Assembly: GCA_025351615.1 (NCBI GenBank)
Contig: JANXVP010000107.1
Span: 1-5,444 of the forward strand
Direction: 5' to 3'
Source: Ramlibacter sp.
GTDB lineage: Bacteria > Pseudomonadota > Gammaproteobacteria > Burkholderiales > Burkholderiaceae_C
DNA: 5,444 nucleotides
Below, one piece after another: positions 1 through 5,444 of the stretch. The notes beneath the pieces are model-generated. The model was given only the letters and a program-made list of their open reading frames with translations. It ran no database searches and was not told where the DNA came from. The position numbers and the translations under genes are program-made. The stretch's first letter is position 1. Each line of letters begins with the position of its first letter.

Positions 1-381
1 GGTGAAAGCCAGTGCGGCCGCCACTTCGAGCCAGGCGCCCGCGTCCTGCCGCCCGAGCAGCAGGCACACGCCGCCGAGGCCTGCCGCCAACGGCGCGACG
101 AAGGCCGTGCGCAATTTCACGGCGACGGCCCGCTCGATGCCCAGGACGGTCCCCAGAAAACCGCAGATCATCAGCGCTGCGTGCGCCAGGGCCGCACGCC
201 CTAGCCAGTCCATGTCGCCGATGGCAGGCAGGTGCACGCCGGCGCGCAACAGGCCGCCGCAGATTCCGGCGACCAGGCTGACCGCCACCAGCGCAAGCAG
301 CAGCGGCGTGACGGCAATGCGAAGCCCGGCGGACAGCCGCTTGCTCGCCGGGTCTGGTCGCGCATGGCCGGAGTTCACCAT
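1..381 (-). CDS. Polytopic membrane protein, N-terminal part (runs off left edge)
   Basis: The first 127 residues of a minus-strand gene are present and the frame is still open at base 1. The protein has a short polar N-terminus with several basic residues (1-21). Hydrophobic segments follow at about 22-45, 62-82 and 92-110, and a fourth begins near 116, so it is an inner-membrane protein with several spans. The second span carries His67 followed by GFLGTVLGIERAVAV (74-88), which looks like a conserved family motif. Its ATG overlaps the stop of the upstream DUF59 gene by 7 bases (ATGGTGA), indicating translational coupling; no strong Shine-Dalgarno is visible, only a GGG just before the ATG. 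It is the third gene of a block behind an FNR-type promoter. A link to respiratory or nitrogen-oxide metabolism is inferred from context only. An NnrS-like or haem-copper-oxidase-associated protein is possible, but I do not recognise the family with certainty. Confidence 0.8.
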   Translation of the reverse strand, partial: MVNSGHARPDPASKRLSAGLRIAVTPLLLALVAVSLVAGICGGLLRAGVHLPAIGDMDWLGRAALAHAALMICGFLGTVLGIERAVAVKLRTAFVAPLAAGLGGVCLLLGRQDAGAWLEVAAALAFT

Positions 382-743
382 CCCATGAAGCGCTTGGCGC
401 TCAGGCTCATCCGGTCCGGCGTCCAGGGAGGAAACCACACCAGCTCCACATGCACCAGCAAGTCGGCTGGCACGGCGGCTTCCAGCTCCCTTTCGACGTC
501 CTCGAGGATGACGTCGGCCACCGGACAGGCGGCCGACGTCATCGTGACCAGGGCGTGGAGCATTCCGTCGGACACGGTCACGCCATAAACCAGGCCGACG
601 TCGACGATATGCATCGCGACTTCCGGATCGACGACACGACACAGCGCGTCGATCACGGGCTGGCGCAACGCTTCGGGTCCTTCATAGGGGAAGGGCGCGG
701 TGACCGCTTCCGGGCACCATGGTTCAGCAGTTTGCTCTGTCAT
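375..743 (-). CDS. MIP18/PaaD-like (DUF59) metal-sulfur cluster assembly factor
   Basis: A 122-residue cytosolic protein of the DUF59 family (MIP18, PaaD, SufT relatives), whose members help assemble or deliver Fe-S clusters to target enzymes. Visible hallmarks are VVDPEVAMHIVDVGLVYGV (37-55), the MTSAACP motif with the conserved Cys73 (68-74), and the C-terminal WFPPWTPDRMS segment (103-113), which is typical of the bacterial stand-alone form. The length is normal for that form. I chose the ATG at 743, which has an AGG about ten bases upstream, over an in-frame TTG at 761 that would only add six residues. It lies 35 bases downstream of the DUF2249 gene and overlaps the membrane-protein start by 7 bases, so the three are almost certainly co-transcribed. 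The block's FNR-type promoter suggests it serves an Fe-S or metalloprotein needed under low oxygen. The actual client is not visible in this window. Confidence 0.9.
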   Translation of the reverse strand: MTEQTAEPWCPEAVTAPFPYEGPEALRQPVIDALCRVVDPEVAMHIVDVGLVYGVTVSDGMLHALVTMTSAACPVADVILEDVERELEAAVPADLLVHVELVWFPPWTPDRMSLSAKRFMGW

Positions 744-778
744 GTTTTTTTGCCTGGTCAAGCCCGTGGGTCACATTG

Positions 779-1066
779 TCAGCTTCCGCCGCACGAGCCG
801 CAACACGTTCCCTTTGCCTGGCCCGGCGCCAGCCTGGTGATGGCCACGCGCCAGGTCTCCGGCCCTTCTTCGAGATAGTCCCAGCTGAAGGCACCGGGCA
901 TTTCCGCCTGGAACTGGTAGTACAAAGGCTTGGGATCGTGATCGTTGACCAGCTCCATGGCCTGTCCGACAGCAAGGGCGCCGAACGTGGAAAAGATCAG
1001 AGGATGCCGCTCGCGCGGCGCCAGTGGCCGGACATCGAGCTGGCGTTGGGAAGTGGCAGGCGTCAT
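779..1066 (-). CDS. DUF2249 domain protein with Cys-rich C-terminal tail
   Basis: A 95-residue cytosolic protein that is essentially a single DUF2249 domain. It shows LDVRPLAPRERHPLIF (10-25), the NDHDPKPLYYQF signature (41-52, with His43) and SWDYLEEGPETWRV (61-74). The domain has a small, TusA-like fold according to family knowledge; no defined biochemical role is established. Beyond the domain is a glycine-rich tail with Cys88, Cys89 and Cys92 (CCGSCGG), which could bind metal or a cluster; that is inference. DUF2249 proteins often occur with DUF59 and hemerythrin-like proteins near nitrite- or NO-reduction genes. The ATG at 1066 was chosen because GGAG stands five bases upstream. An in-frame TTG at 1081 lacks comparable support. 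It is the first gene of the minus-strand block, about 50 bases downstream of the predicted transcription start of an FNR-type promoter. Confidence 0.9.
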   Translation of the reverse strand: MTPATSQRQLDVRPLAPRERHPLIFSTFGALAVGQAMELVNDHDPKPLYYQFQAEMPGAFSWDYLEEGPETWRVAITRLAPGQAKGTCCGSCGGS

Positions 1067-1122
1067 GGAAGCTCCGATCAATGGGTTGGCGCGGATGGAT
1101 AAGGTGTGTCTGGAATGAACCT

Positions 1123-1128
1123 ATGCTA
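1123..1128 (-). promoter_or_regulatory. -10 element of the FNR-type promoter
   Basis: The minus strand reads TAGCAT, a four-of-six match to TATAAT. It occupies exactly -12 to -7 if the FNR-type box is centred at -41.5, which puts the transcription start near base 1116 and gives a leader of about 50 bases before the DUF2249 ATG. There is no good -35, as expected where an activator occupies that position. Confidence 0.55.
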
Positions 1129-1150
1129 TTGAAAATGCCGATCGCCGCAG

Positions 1151-1164
1151 CTGATCCAGATCAA
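1151..1164 (-). promoter_or_regulatory. FNR/DNR (Anr)-type binding site
   Basis: On the minus strand the site reads TTGATCTGGATCAG, matching nine of the ten fixed bases of the FNR/DNR consensus TTGAT-N4-ATCAA. Its centre (1157.5) lies 32 bases from the centre of the -10-like hexamer at 1123-1128. This is the geometry of a class II promoter with the activator at -41.5. It would activate the DUF2249 gene block under oxygen limitation (FNR/Anr) or in response to NO (DNR/NnrR type). The sequence alone does not say which paralogue binds. Confidence 0.8.
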
Positions 1165-1254
1165 CCAAACTGCGGACAGATGGCGATCATCGACGGCAGC
1201 GACCAATCAGCGGCGGCACCAAGAGAAAACGTCGGCCCGAGGGGGGCGGTCCAG

Positions 1255-1260
1255 TAGAAT
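1255..1260 (+). promoter_or_regulatory. Candidate -10 for the RraA-like/Bug/amidase operon
   Basis: TAGAAT matches TATAAT at five of six positions. The hexamer 17 bases upstream (1232-1237, TCGGCC) is a poor -35, so an activator may be needed. The predicted start falls near 1267, within or just after the T-run at 1262-1268 and only about 16 bases before the ATG at 1283. The position is plausible but the evidence is one hexamer. Confidence 0.4.
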
Positions 1261-1282
1261 CTTTTTTTCATTGGTCCTGGCC

Positions 1283-1969
1283 ATGTACGTCCTCAATCCC
1301 CTTCCGGCGCCGGTCGACGGCGCTCTCCTGGAACTGCTGGTGCAGGCGGAGCCGGCCGTCATCGGCCATTTTCGGCACACCGGTTTCGTCAGCCCGGCGA
1401 TCCGCGCCCATTTCCAGGACCGCCGCATTGCCGGAACAGCAGTCACCGTGCGCGCGCCCGGGATGGACGGCGCGATGATCCACTATGCGGTCGGGCAAGC
1501 GCGGCCGGGGGACGTGCTGGTCATCGACCGCAGCGGCGACAACGCGATCGCCAGCATCGGCGGGGCGGTCGTGTATGCCGCGCGTGCAGCCGGCGTGGCC
1601 GGCATCATCGTCGATGGCCTGGTGACCGATCTCGGTGAACTGCGCCAGTATGGCGTTCCGGTCTGGTCGCGCGGGAGCTCGGCCGTCACAGTCAAGACGC
1701 TGGGGCTGGGCGGCGAGTTCTGCGTGCCGGTGAGCTGCGGCGGCGTCGCCGTCACCCCGGGCGACGCGATTCTCGCGGACGAGAACGGGATTCTGGTGCT
1801 GCCGCCGGAAGATATTCGCGAATCGGCCACGCGCGCGCTGCAGATGATGAAGGACGAGAAGCGCACGCTGGCCCGCATCGACGCCGGCGAGAAATACCCG
1901 GACATCATGGGTTCGACCCAGGTGATTCTGGACGCCATCGAGAGGCACAGGCAGCAGCGCAAGCGCTGA
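1283..1969 (+). CDS. RraA-like family protein (aldolase/decarboxylase fold), altered active-site motif
   Basis: A 228-residue cytosolic protein of the RraA/HMG-CHA aldolase superfamily, of about normal length. Recognisable parts are ARPGDVLVID (73-82), the Gly-rich core GGAVVYAARAAGVAGIIVDG (93-112) and the C-terminal VPVSCGGVAVTPGDAILADENGILVLP (148-174). Characterised members are metal-dependent class II pyruvate aldolases or oxaloacetate decarboxylases, while E. coli RraA instead binds RNase E. The usual DGxxRD segment here reads DGLVTD (111-116): Asp116, the metal ligand, is kept but the substrate-binding Arg is Thr115. The first Asp of D-x20-R-D appears to be Gly94. The catalytic role is therefore uncertain; some older annotations call such proteins dimethylmenaquinone methyltransferase, which is probably wrong. 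The ATG at 1283 was preferred to a TTG at 1271; neither has a clear Shine-Dalgarno. It is the first gene of an apparent operon with the Bug receptor and amidase. Confidence 0.88.
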   Translation: MYVLNPLPAPVDGALLELLVQAEPAVIGHFRHTGFVSPAIRAHFQDRRIAGTAVTVRAPGMDGAMIHYAVGQARPGDVLVIDRSGDNAIASIGGAVVYAARAAGVAGIIVDGLVTDLGELRQYGVPVWSRGSSAVTVKTLGLGGEFCVPVSCGGVAVTPGDAILADENGILVLPPEDIRESATRALQMMKDEKRTLARIDAGEKYPDIMGSTQVILDAIERHRQQRKR

Positions 1970-2003
1970 TCGCCTACGCGCGTCCGTTTTCTGAACAGCA
2001 ACC

Positions 2004-2010
2004 AAGGAGA
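2004..2010 (+). promoter_or_regulatory. Strong ribosome binding site of the Bug receptor gene
   Basis: AAGGAGA ends eight bases before the ATG at 2018 and fixes that start. It is much stronger than anything before the RraA-like or amidase starts, suggesting that the binding protein is the most highly translated product of the operon. Confidence 0.8.
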
Positions 2011-2017
2011 AGCTCAC

Positions 2018-2986
2018 ATGACCTTCAACCGCATTCGCAGTGGCTTGCTGGCGCTCGCGCTTCTCGCCGCGGGCAGCGTCTGCGCGCAGACCTGGCCGTC
2101 CGGTCCGATCCGGCTGGTTGTCCCTTTCCCGCCGGGCGGGAGCGTGGACATGGTTGCGCGGGCGGTCGGCAAGCGCCTTGGCGATGCGCTGGGGCAGCCG
2201 GTGGTCGTGGACAACCGGGCCGGCGCCTCCGGCGACATCGCTGCAGAGTTCGTCGCGCGATCGGCGCCGGACGGCCAGACCCTGTTCGTCACCAGCTCTG
2301 GCGTCCTGGCGGCCAATCAGTTTCTCTACAAGCGCACCGGCTTCGACTCACTGAAGGACTTCGCACCTGTGATCCGGATCGCCAACCAGCCCAACATCCT
2401 CATGGTCCACCCCTCGATTCCCGCCAAGAGCGTCCAGGAGCTGGTCGCCCTCGCCAGGGCGGAGCCGGGCAAGATCACGATGGGTCACGCCGGCGTGGGG
2501 ACCGGTCAGCATATCGCCGCGCAGCAGTTCAGCTCCATGAGCGGCGTCAGCGTGCTGCAGGTTCCCTACAAGGGCGGCGCGCCGGCCATGACCGACCTGC
2601 TGGGCGGCCAGATTCAAACGATGTTCCAGACCTCACCGGAGGCCGTCTCCTACGTGCGCGACGGCAGGCTGCGTGCCCTGGCGATCACAAGCGCCAGGCG
2701 CTCACCGCTGTTGCCCAATCTGCCGACCGTGGCGGAAGCCGGCATTCCCGGCTACGAGTCCATCACCTGGATCGGCATGGTGGTCCCGGCCGGAACGCCA
2801 AAGCCGATCATTGCGCGGCTCAACATGGAACTCAACAAGGCGCTGCAGGCAGACATGGGCAAGCAGTTTGCCGAGCTCGCTCTCGAACCCGTCGGCGGCA
2901 CACCGGAAGAGATGACGGACACAATCCGCAAAGACTCGGCGCAGTACGGCAGTATCCTCAAGGCTGCGGGCGTCGAGCCTCAATGA
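2018..2986 (+). CDS. Bug/TctC-family periplasmic solute-binding protein
   Basis: A 322-residue tripartite tricarboxylate transporter (TTT) receptor of the Bug family, of full normal length. Residues 1-23 form a signal peptide (basic MTFNRIRS, hydrophobic core, likely cut after VCA), so the mature protein is periplasmic. Family hallmarks are PIRLVVPFPPGGSVDMVAR (30-48), VDNRAGASGDIAAEFVARS (64-82), VPYKGGAPAMTDLLGGQI (182-199) and LPTVAEAGIPGYE (235-247). Family members bind small carboxylates, amino acids or nicotinate-like compounds; the ligand here cannot be predicted. No TctA/TctB membrane genes are in the window, consistent with the many orphan Bug proteins of Burkholderiales, which either share a distant transporter or act as sensors. 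It starts 48 bases after the RraA-like stop. Its TGA overlaps the amidase ATG (ATGA), linking uptake to amide hydrolysis. Cys22 in the signal peptide is not in a good lipobox. Confidence 0.95.
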   Translation: MTFNRIRSGLLALALLAAGSVCAQTWPSGPIRLVVPFPPGGSVDMVARAVGKRLGDALGQPVVVDNRAGASGDIAAEFVARSAPDGQTLFVTSSGVLAANQFLYKRTGFDSLKDFAPVIRIANQPNILMVHPSIPAKSVQELVALARAEPGKITMGHAGVGTGQHIAAQQFSSMSGVSVLQVPYKGGAPAMTDLLGGQIQTMFQTSPEAVSYVRDGRLRALAITSARRSPLLPNLPTVAEAGIPGYESITWIGMVVPAGTPKPIIARLNMELNKALQADMGKQFAELALEPVGGTPEEMTDTIRKDSAQYGSILKAAGVEPQ

Positions 2987-4377
2987 AACACGAGGATCTC
3001 ACCAGACTTCCGGTGCACCAGCTGTCCCGCCAGCTCGCGCAACGCAAGCTTTCGCCGGTCGAGCTCGTCGAGGCCTATCTCGCGCGGATCGACGCGCAGG
3101 ACTTGAAACTGCATGCCTTCACGGAGGTGTACGCGGCGGACGCACGACTTGCGGCGCGTGGGGCGGAAGCAGCGATCGGCTCCGGCCATGCGATCGGCCC
3201 CCTGCACGGCATCCCGATTGCGCTGAAAGACCTGATCGAACTGGAAGGCAGGATCGTGACCGGCGGCTGCGAGGCGTGGCGGGACCGGAAGGCCACGCGC
3301 ACCGCCACGCTCGCGCGGCGCCTGATTGCGCAGGGCATGATCGTGCTGGGCAAGACGCATACGGTGGAGTTCGCGATGGGGGGCTGGGGCACGAACACCC
3401 GCCGGGGCACGCCGTGGAATCCGTGGGATCTGGAGCGAGCCCGCACACCGGGCGGGTCGAGCAGCGGCTCCGGCGTCGCCGTCGCTGCGGCGCTGACGCC
3501 ATGGGCCGTGGGCACGGATACCGGTGGATCGGTCCGCCTGCCGGCCTCGTGGTGCGGCATCACTGGACTGAAAACCACCGTCGGCCGGGTGAGCACGTAC
3601 GGCGTGCTTCCCCTCAGTCCCACGCTCGACTCGCCTGGCCCGATGACGCGTTGCGTGGAGGATTCGGCCCTGCTGTACGCGGCCATGCAGGGCGAGGATC
3701 CGCTTGACCCGCTCACGCGCGGGCTGCCCTACGTCGACCCCATGCCCGCCCTGAAACGCGGCGTGCGCGGCATGCGCCTTGCCCGCATGCCCGAGGTCGA
3801 GCGCCAGTACGCCTCGGCGGACGTCCTTTCAGCCTACGACCGGTCGCTCTCGGAACTGGAGCGGCTCGGCGCGGACGTCGTCGGGGTCGACCTGTCGTTC
3901 CTCTTCGCAGATGTCGCGGCCTTCAACCTGCGCATCATGGCGGCGGAGAGCTACGCGCTGTACCACACGCTGATCGATGACGAACAGGCGCCTCTCGATC
4001 CGCATGTGCGTCCGCGCATCGCCGCCGGCCGCACAGTCACGTCGCAGGCCTATATCGAGGCGCTGCGCATGCGCGAAACGATGAAGAAGCAGTTCGCGGC
4101 CGCCATGGACGGCGTCGACGCACTGCTGACGCCCACCACCATGACGACGGCGCTCCTGCTGGAGGATGTGGACCAGGGTAAAGCGCCGGCGCACTACACC
4201 CGTTTTGCCAACTACCTGGATCTCACGGCCCTGGCGCTGCCCAATGGCATTGCGTCGGACGGACTGCCCACTTCCCTTCAGATCGTCTGCCGTGCGTGCG
4301 ACGAGGCCACTGCGCTGCGGATCGGCTGGTCGCTGGAGGACAGCACGCAGTGGCACTTGCATTGGCCCGGCAACTAG
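2983..4377 (+). CDS. Amidase-signature family amidohydrolase
   Basis: A 464-residue serine hydrolase that cleaves a C-N amide bond to a carboxylate and ammonia or an amine. The Ser-cisSer-Lys triad is intact: Lys82 in GIPIALKD (76-83), cis-Ser159 in GGSSSGSG (157-164) and nucleophile Ser183 in GTDTGGSVRLPA (177-188). The 24-residue gap between the two serines matches GatA and malonamidase. GLKTTVGRVSTYGVLPLSPTLDSPGP (195-220) continues the signature, and GLPTSLQIV near the C-terminus is typical. There is no signal peptide, so it acts in the cytosol. It is not obviously GatA, because no gatB or gatC adjoins and the context is catabolic. Its ATG overlaps the Bug stop by four bases, and with no good Shine-Dalgarno it probably depends on translational coupling. 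The natural substrate is unknown, but is likely a small amide related to the ligand carried by the Bug protein. Confidence 0.94.
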   Translation: MKHEDLTRLPVHQLSRQLAQRKLSPVELVEAYLARIDAQDLKLHAFTEVYAADARLAARGAEAAIGSGHAIGPLHGIPIALKDLIELEGRIVTGGCEAWRDRKATRTATLARRLIAQGMIVLGKTHTVEFAMGGWGTNTRRGTPWNPWDLERARTPGGSSSGSGVAVAAALTPWAVGTDTGGSVRLPASWCGITGLKTTVGRVSTYGVLPLSPTLDSPGPMTRCVEDSALLYAAMQGEDPLDPLTRGLPYVDPMPALKRGVRGMRLARMPEVERQYASADVLSAYDRSLSELERLGADVVGVDLSFLFADVAAFNLRIMAAESYALYHTLIDDEQAPLDPHVRPRIAAGRTVTSQAYIEALRMRETMKKQFAAAMDGVDALLTPTTMTTALLLEDVDQGKAPAHYTRFANYLDLTALALPNGIASDGLPTSLQIVCRACDEATALRIGWSLEDSTQWHLHWPGN

Positions 4378-4415
4378 CGTCGGCTTGGGCCGGCCGGTTG
4401 GGCTCCAAAGGCACA

Positions 4416-4436
4416 CCGCGCGAGGCGCTTGCGCGG
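4416..4436 (+). repeat. GC-rich hairpin downstream of the amidase
   Basis: Arms CCGCGCGAG (4416-4424) and CTTGCGCGG (4428-4436) pair over nine positions, with one G-U pair and a three-base loop. No T-run follows, so it is not a classical intrinsic terminator. It may protect the 3' end of the amidase message or help termination weakly. It overlaps the candidate -35 of the next gene. Confidence 0.5.
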
Positions 4437-4457
4437 ATGGGGTGGGGCACCCATAAT
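4429..4457 (+). promoter_or_regulatory. Candidate sigma-70 promoter for the ABC solute-binding protein
   Basis: TTGCGC (4429-4434, three of six to TTGACA) and CATAAT (4452-4457, five of six to TATAAT) are separated by the ideal 17 bases. The predicted start is near 4464, about 20 bases before the ATG at 4485, and the message would include the GGAG at 4475-4478. This supports a transcript independent of the amidase operon. Confidence 0.5.
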
Positions 4458-4484
4458 CCGCCACTTTCCCCATCGGAGATGCTG

Positions 4485-5444
4485 ATGCTGTCCCGACTCG
4501 CCGTCCTCGCCGTCCTGGTTCTCGCCACCGCCGCCAGCGGCCTGCTGCACGCCCAGACCCTGCGCTGGGCCAGCCAGGGCGACGCCCAGACGATGGACCC
4601 GCACTCGCAGAACGAGCAGTTCACCAACTCCATCACCGGCCAGGTCTACGACACGCTGGTGATGCGCGACAAGCAGCTGGGCATCGCGCCCGCGCTCGCC
4701 ACCGAATGGGTCCAGGTCAACCCCACGCTATGGCGCCTCAAACTGCGGCCGAACGTGAAGTTCCACGACAGCAGCGCCTTCTCGGCCGACGACGTGGTGT
4801 TTTCTTTCGCCCGGGCATCCATGCCAGCCTCGCCATTCCGCACCTATGCCGTTTCGATGGGCACGCCGCGCAAGGTGGACAACCTGACGGTGGAATTCGT
4901 GCTGCCGCAGTTCGACCCCGTCTTCCTGCAGCATGCCACCACGATCTACATCATGAGCCGCGCGTGGAGCGAGATGCACAACGCGGGCGCGCCGCTGGAC
5001 TTCAAGAACAAGGAAGACAAGTACACCAACGTCAACGCCAACGGCACCGGCCCCTTCATGCTTGTTTCGCGGCAGCCCGACACCCGCACGGTCTTCAAGC
5101 GCAACCCGAATTACTGGGGCCCGATCGAAGGCAATGTGCAGGAGGTGGTCTACTCGCCGATCAAGAACGAGGCGACGCGCACGGCGGCCCTCATCTCCGG
5201 CGAGGTCGACTTCGTGCTGGACCCGCCGCCGCAAGACGTGCAGCGGCTGCGCTCCACCGCCGGCGTCAAGGTGATAGATGGGATGGAAAACCGCTCCGTC
5301 TTTATCGGGATGGACCAGGCGCGCGACGAGTTGCTTTACAGCGACGTGAAGGGCAAGAACCCGTTCAAGGACCTGCGCGTGCGCCGGGCGCTCTACCAGG
5401 CCGTCGATATCGAGACACTGCGCACCCGCCTCATGCGCGGCCAG
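4485..5444 (+). CDS. Family-5 ABC transporter solute-binding protein, N-terminal part (runs off right edge)
   Basis: The first 320 residues of a periplasmic dipeptide/oligopeptide-type (SBP_bac_5) binding protein; full-length members are about 500-550 residues. A signal peptide is clear at 1-23 (MLSRLAVLAVLVLATAASGLLHA), with no lipobox Cys, so the protein should be soluble in the periplasm. Family features are the early Asp in TMDPHSQNE (36-44), WRLKLRPNVKFHD followed by ADDVVFSFARA (83-111), GTGPFMLVSRQPDTRTVFKRNPNYWG (187-212) and FKDLRVRRALYQAVD (294-308). It would deliver peptides or similar solutes to a permease/ATPase complex that may lie beyond the right edge. The ATG at 4485 was preferred over the in-frame ATG at 4479 because GGAG (4475-4478) is six bases from 4485 and directly abuts 4479. 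It starts 107 bases after the amidase with its own candidate promoter. The ligand is not predictable. Confidence 0.93.
   Translation, partial: MLSRLAVLAVLVLATAASGLLHAQTLRWASQGDAQTMDPHSQNEQFTNSITGQVYDTLVMRDKQLGIAPALATEWVQVNPTLWRLKLRPNVKFHDSSAFSADDVVFSFARASMPASPFRTYAVSMGTPRKVDNLTVEFVLPQFDPVFLQHATTIYIMSRAWSEMHNAGAPLDFKNKEDKYTNVNANGTGPFMLVSRQPDTRTVFKRNPNYWGPIEGNVQEVVYSPIKNEATRTAALISGEVDFVLDPPPQDVQRLRSTAGVKVIDGMENRSVFIGMDQARDELLYSDVKGKNPFKDLRVRRALYQAVDIETLRTRLMRGQ

Larger units (their letters stand above)
1082..1282. other. Divergent intergenic regulatory region
   Basis: About 200 non-coding bases separate the divergent DUF2249 and RraA-like genes. The left half holds an FNR/DNR-type box and a matching -10 for the minus-strand block. 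The right half holds a TAGAAT hexamer and a run of seven T for the plus-strand operon. Short inverted repeats surround the FNR-type box: CCGCAG (1145-1150) with CTGCGG (1170-1175), and GATCGCC (1140-1146) with GGCGATC (1182-1188). No convincing gene is seen inside it on either strand. Confidence 0.7.

Noticed and set aside
2..388. Plus-strand open frame of 128 codons at the left edge
   Set aside because: Its composition (Ala/Arg/Pro/Ser without motifs) is that of a shadow frame. The minus strand gives a membrane protein with clear hydrophobic spans and a coupled start.
1067..1081. TTG at 1081 as start of the DUF2249 protein
   Set aside because: The ATG at 1066 has GGAG at good spacing, and the extra residues would include that ribosome site.
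1126..1146. NsrR-like half-site (GGCATTTT on the minus strand)
   Set aside because: Only one AT-rich half is present, with no matching second half at the right spacing; the FNR-type box explains the region better.
1268..2017. Long antisense open frame (about 249 codons) opposite the RraA-like gene
   Set aside because: Its predicted protein has no family features, while the plus strand encodes a clear RraA-like protein. Long antisense frames are expected in GC-rich coding DNA.
2063..2095. Lipoprotein processing of the Bug receptor at Cys22
   Set aside because: The preceding residues GSV are not a good lipobox, and VCA followed by Gln fits ordinary signal peptidase I cleavage, as is usual in this family.
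4388..4397. GGCCGGCC palindrome as a terminator or operator
   Set aside because: A short self-complementary GC run with no loop, no T-tract and no second copy; expected by chance at this base composition.
3829..4473. Antisense open frame of about 214 codons opposite the amidase C-terminal half
   Set aside because: Arg-rich low-information protein with no recognisable motif; the plus-strand amidase is intact across the same bases.

Overview
The window reads as chromosomal DNA of a GC-rich betaproteobacterium, most likely order Burkholderiales. The main pointers are a solitary Bug/TctC-type solute receptor sitting next to an amidase and an RraA-like protein, and a DUF2249/DUF59 pair of the sort found near denitrification genes. 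I cannot name the genus. No RNA genes, mobile elements or CRISPR repeats were seen. Almost the whole window is coding, with two intergenic regions of about 200 and 107 bases.

Left block (1-1066, minus strand): three tightly packed genes read leftward. In transcription order they are a 95-aa DUF2249 protein with a Cys-rich tail, a 122-aa MIP18/PaaD-like (DUF59) metal-sulfur assembly factor, and the first 127 residues of a polytopic membrane protein that runs off the left edge. The intergenic region upstream holds a near-perfect FNR/DNR-type box (1151-1164). A -10-like hexamer lies at exactly the distance expected for a class II (-41.5) activated promoter reading into this block. The block is therefore predicted to be induced by oxygen limitation and/or nitric oxide.

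Central block (1283-4377, plus strand): an RraA-like protein, a periplasmic Bug/TctC solute-binding protein and an amidase-signature hydrolase. The last two overlap by 4 bases (ATGA) and all three probably form one operon. A plausible reading is capture of a small carboxylate or amide by the Bug protein, cytosolic amide hydrolysis by the amidase, and further conversion by the RraA-like protein. The substrate cannot be read from the sequence. The RraA-like protein lacks the Arg, and apparently the first Asp, of the D-x20-R-D motif of the characterised aldolases, so its chemistry is open. No TctA/TctB membrane subunits are encoded here.

Right block (4485-5444, plus strand): the first 320 residues of a family-5 (dipeptide/oligopeptide type) ABC-transporter solute-binding protein with its own candidate promoter. 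It is cut by the right edge. A GC-rich hairpin lies between it and the amidase.

The gene families are all recognisable. The most interesting points are the FNR-type promoter architecture over an uncharacterised three-gene block, the altered active site of the RraA-like protein, and the unusual start region of the central operon.
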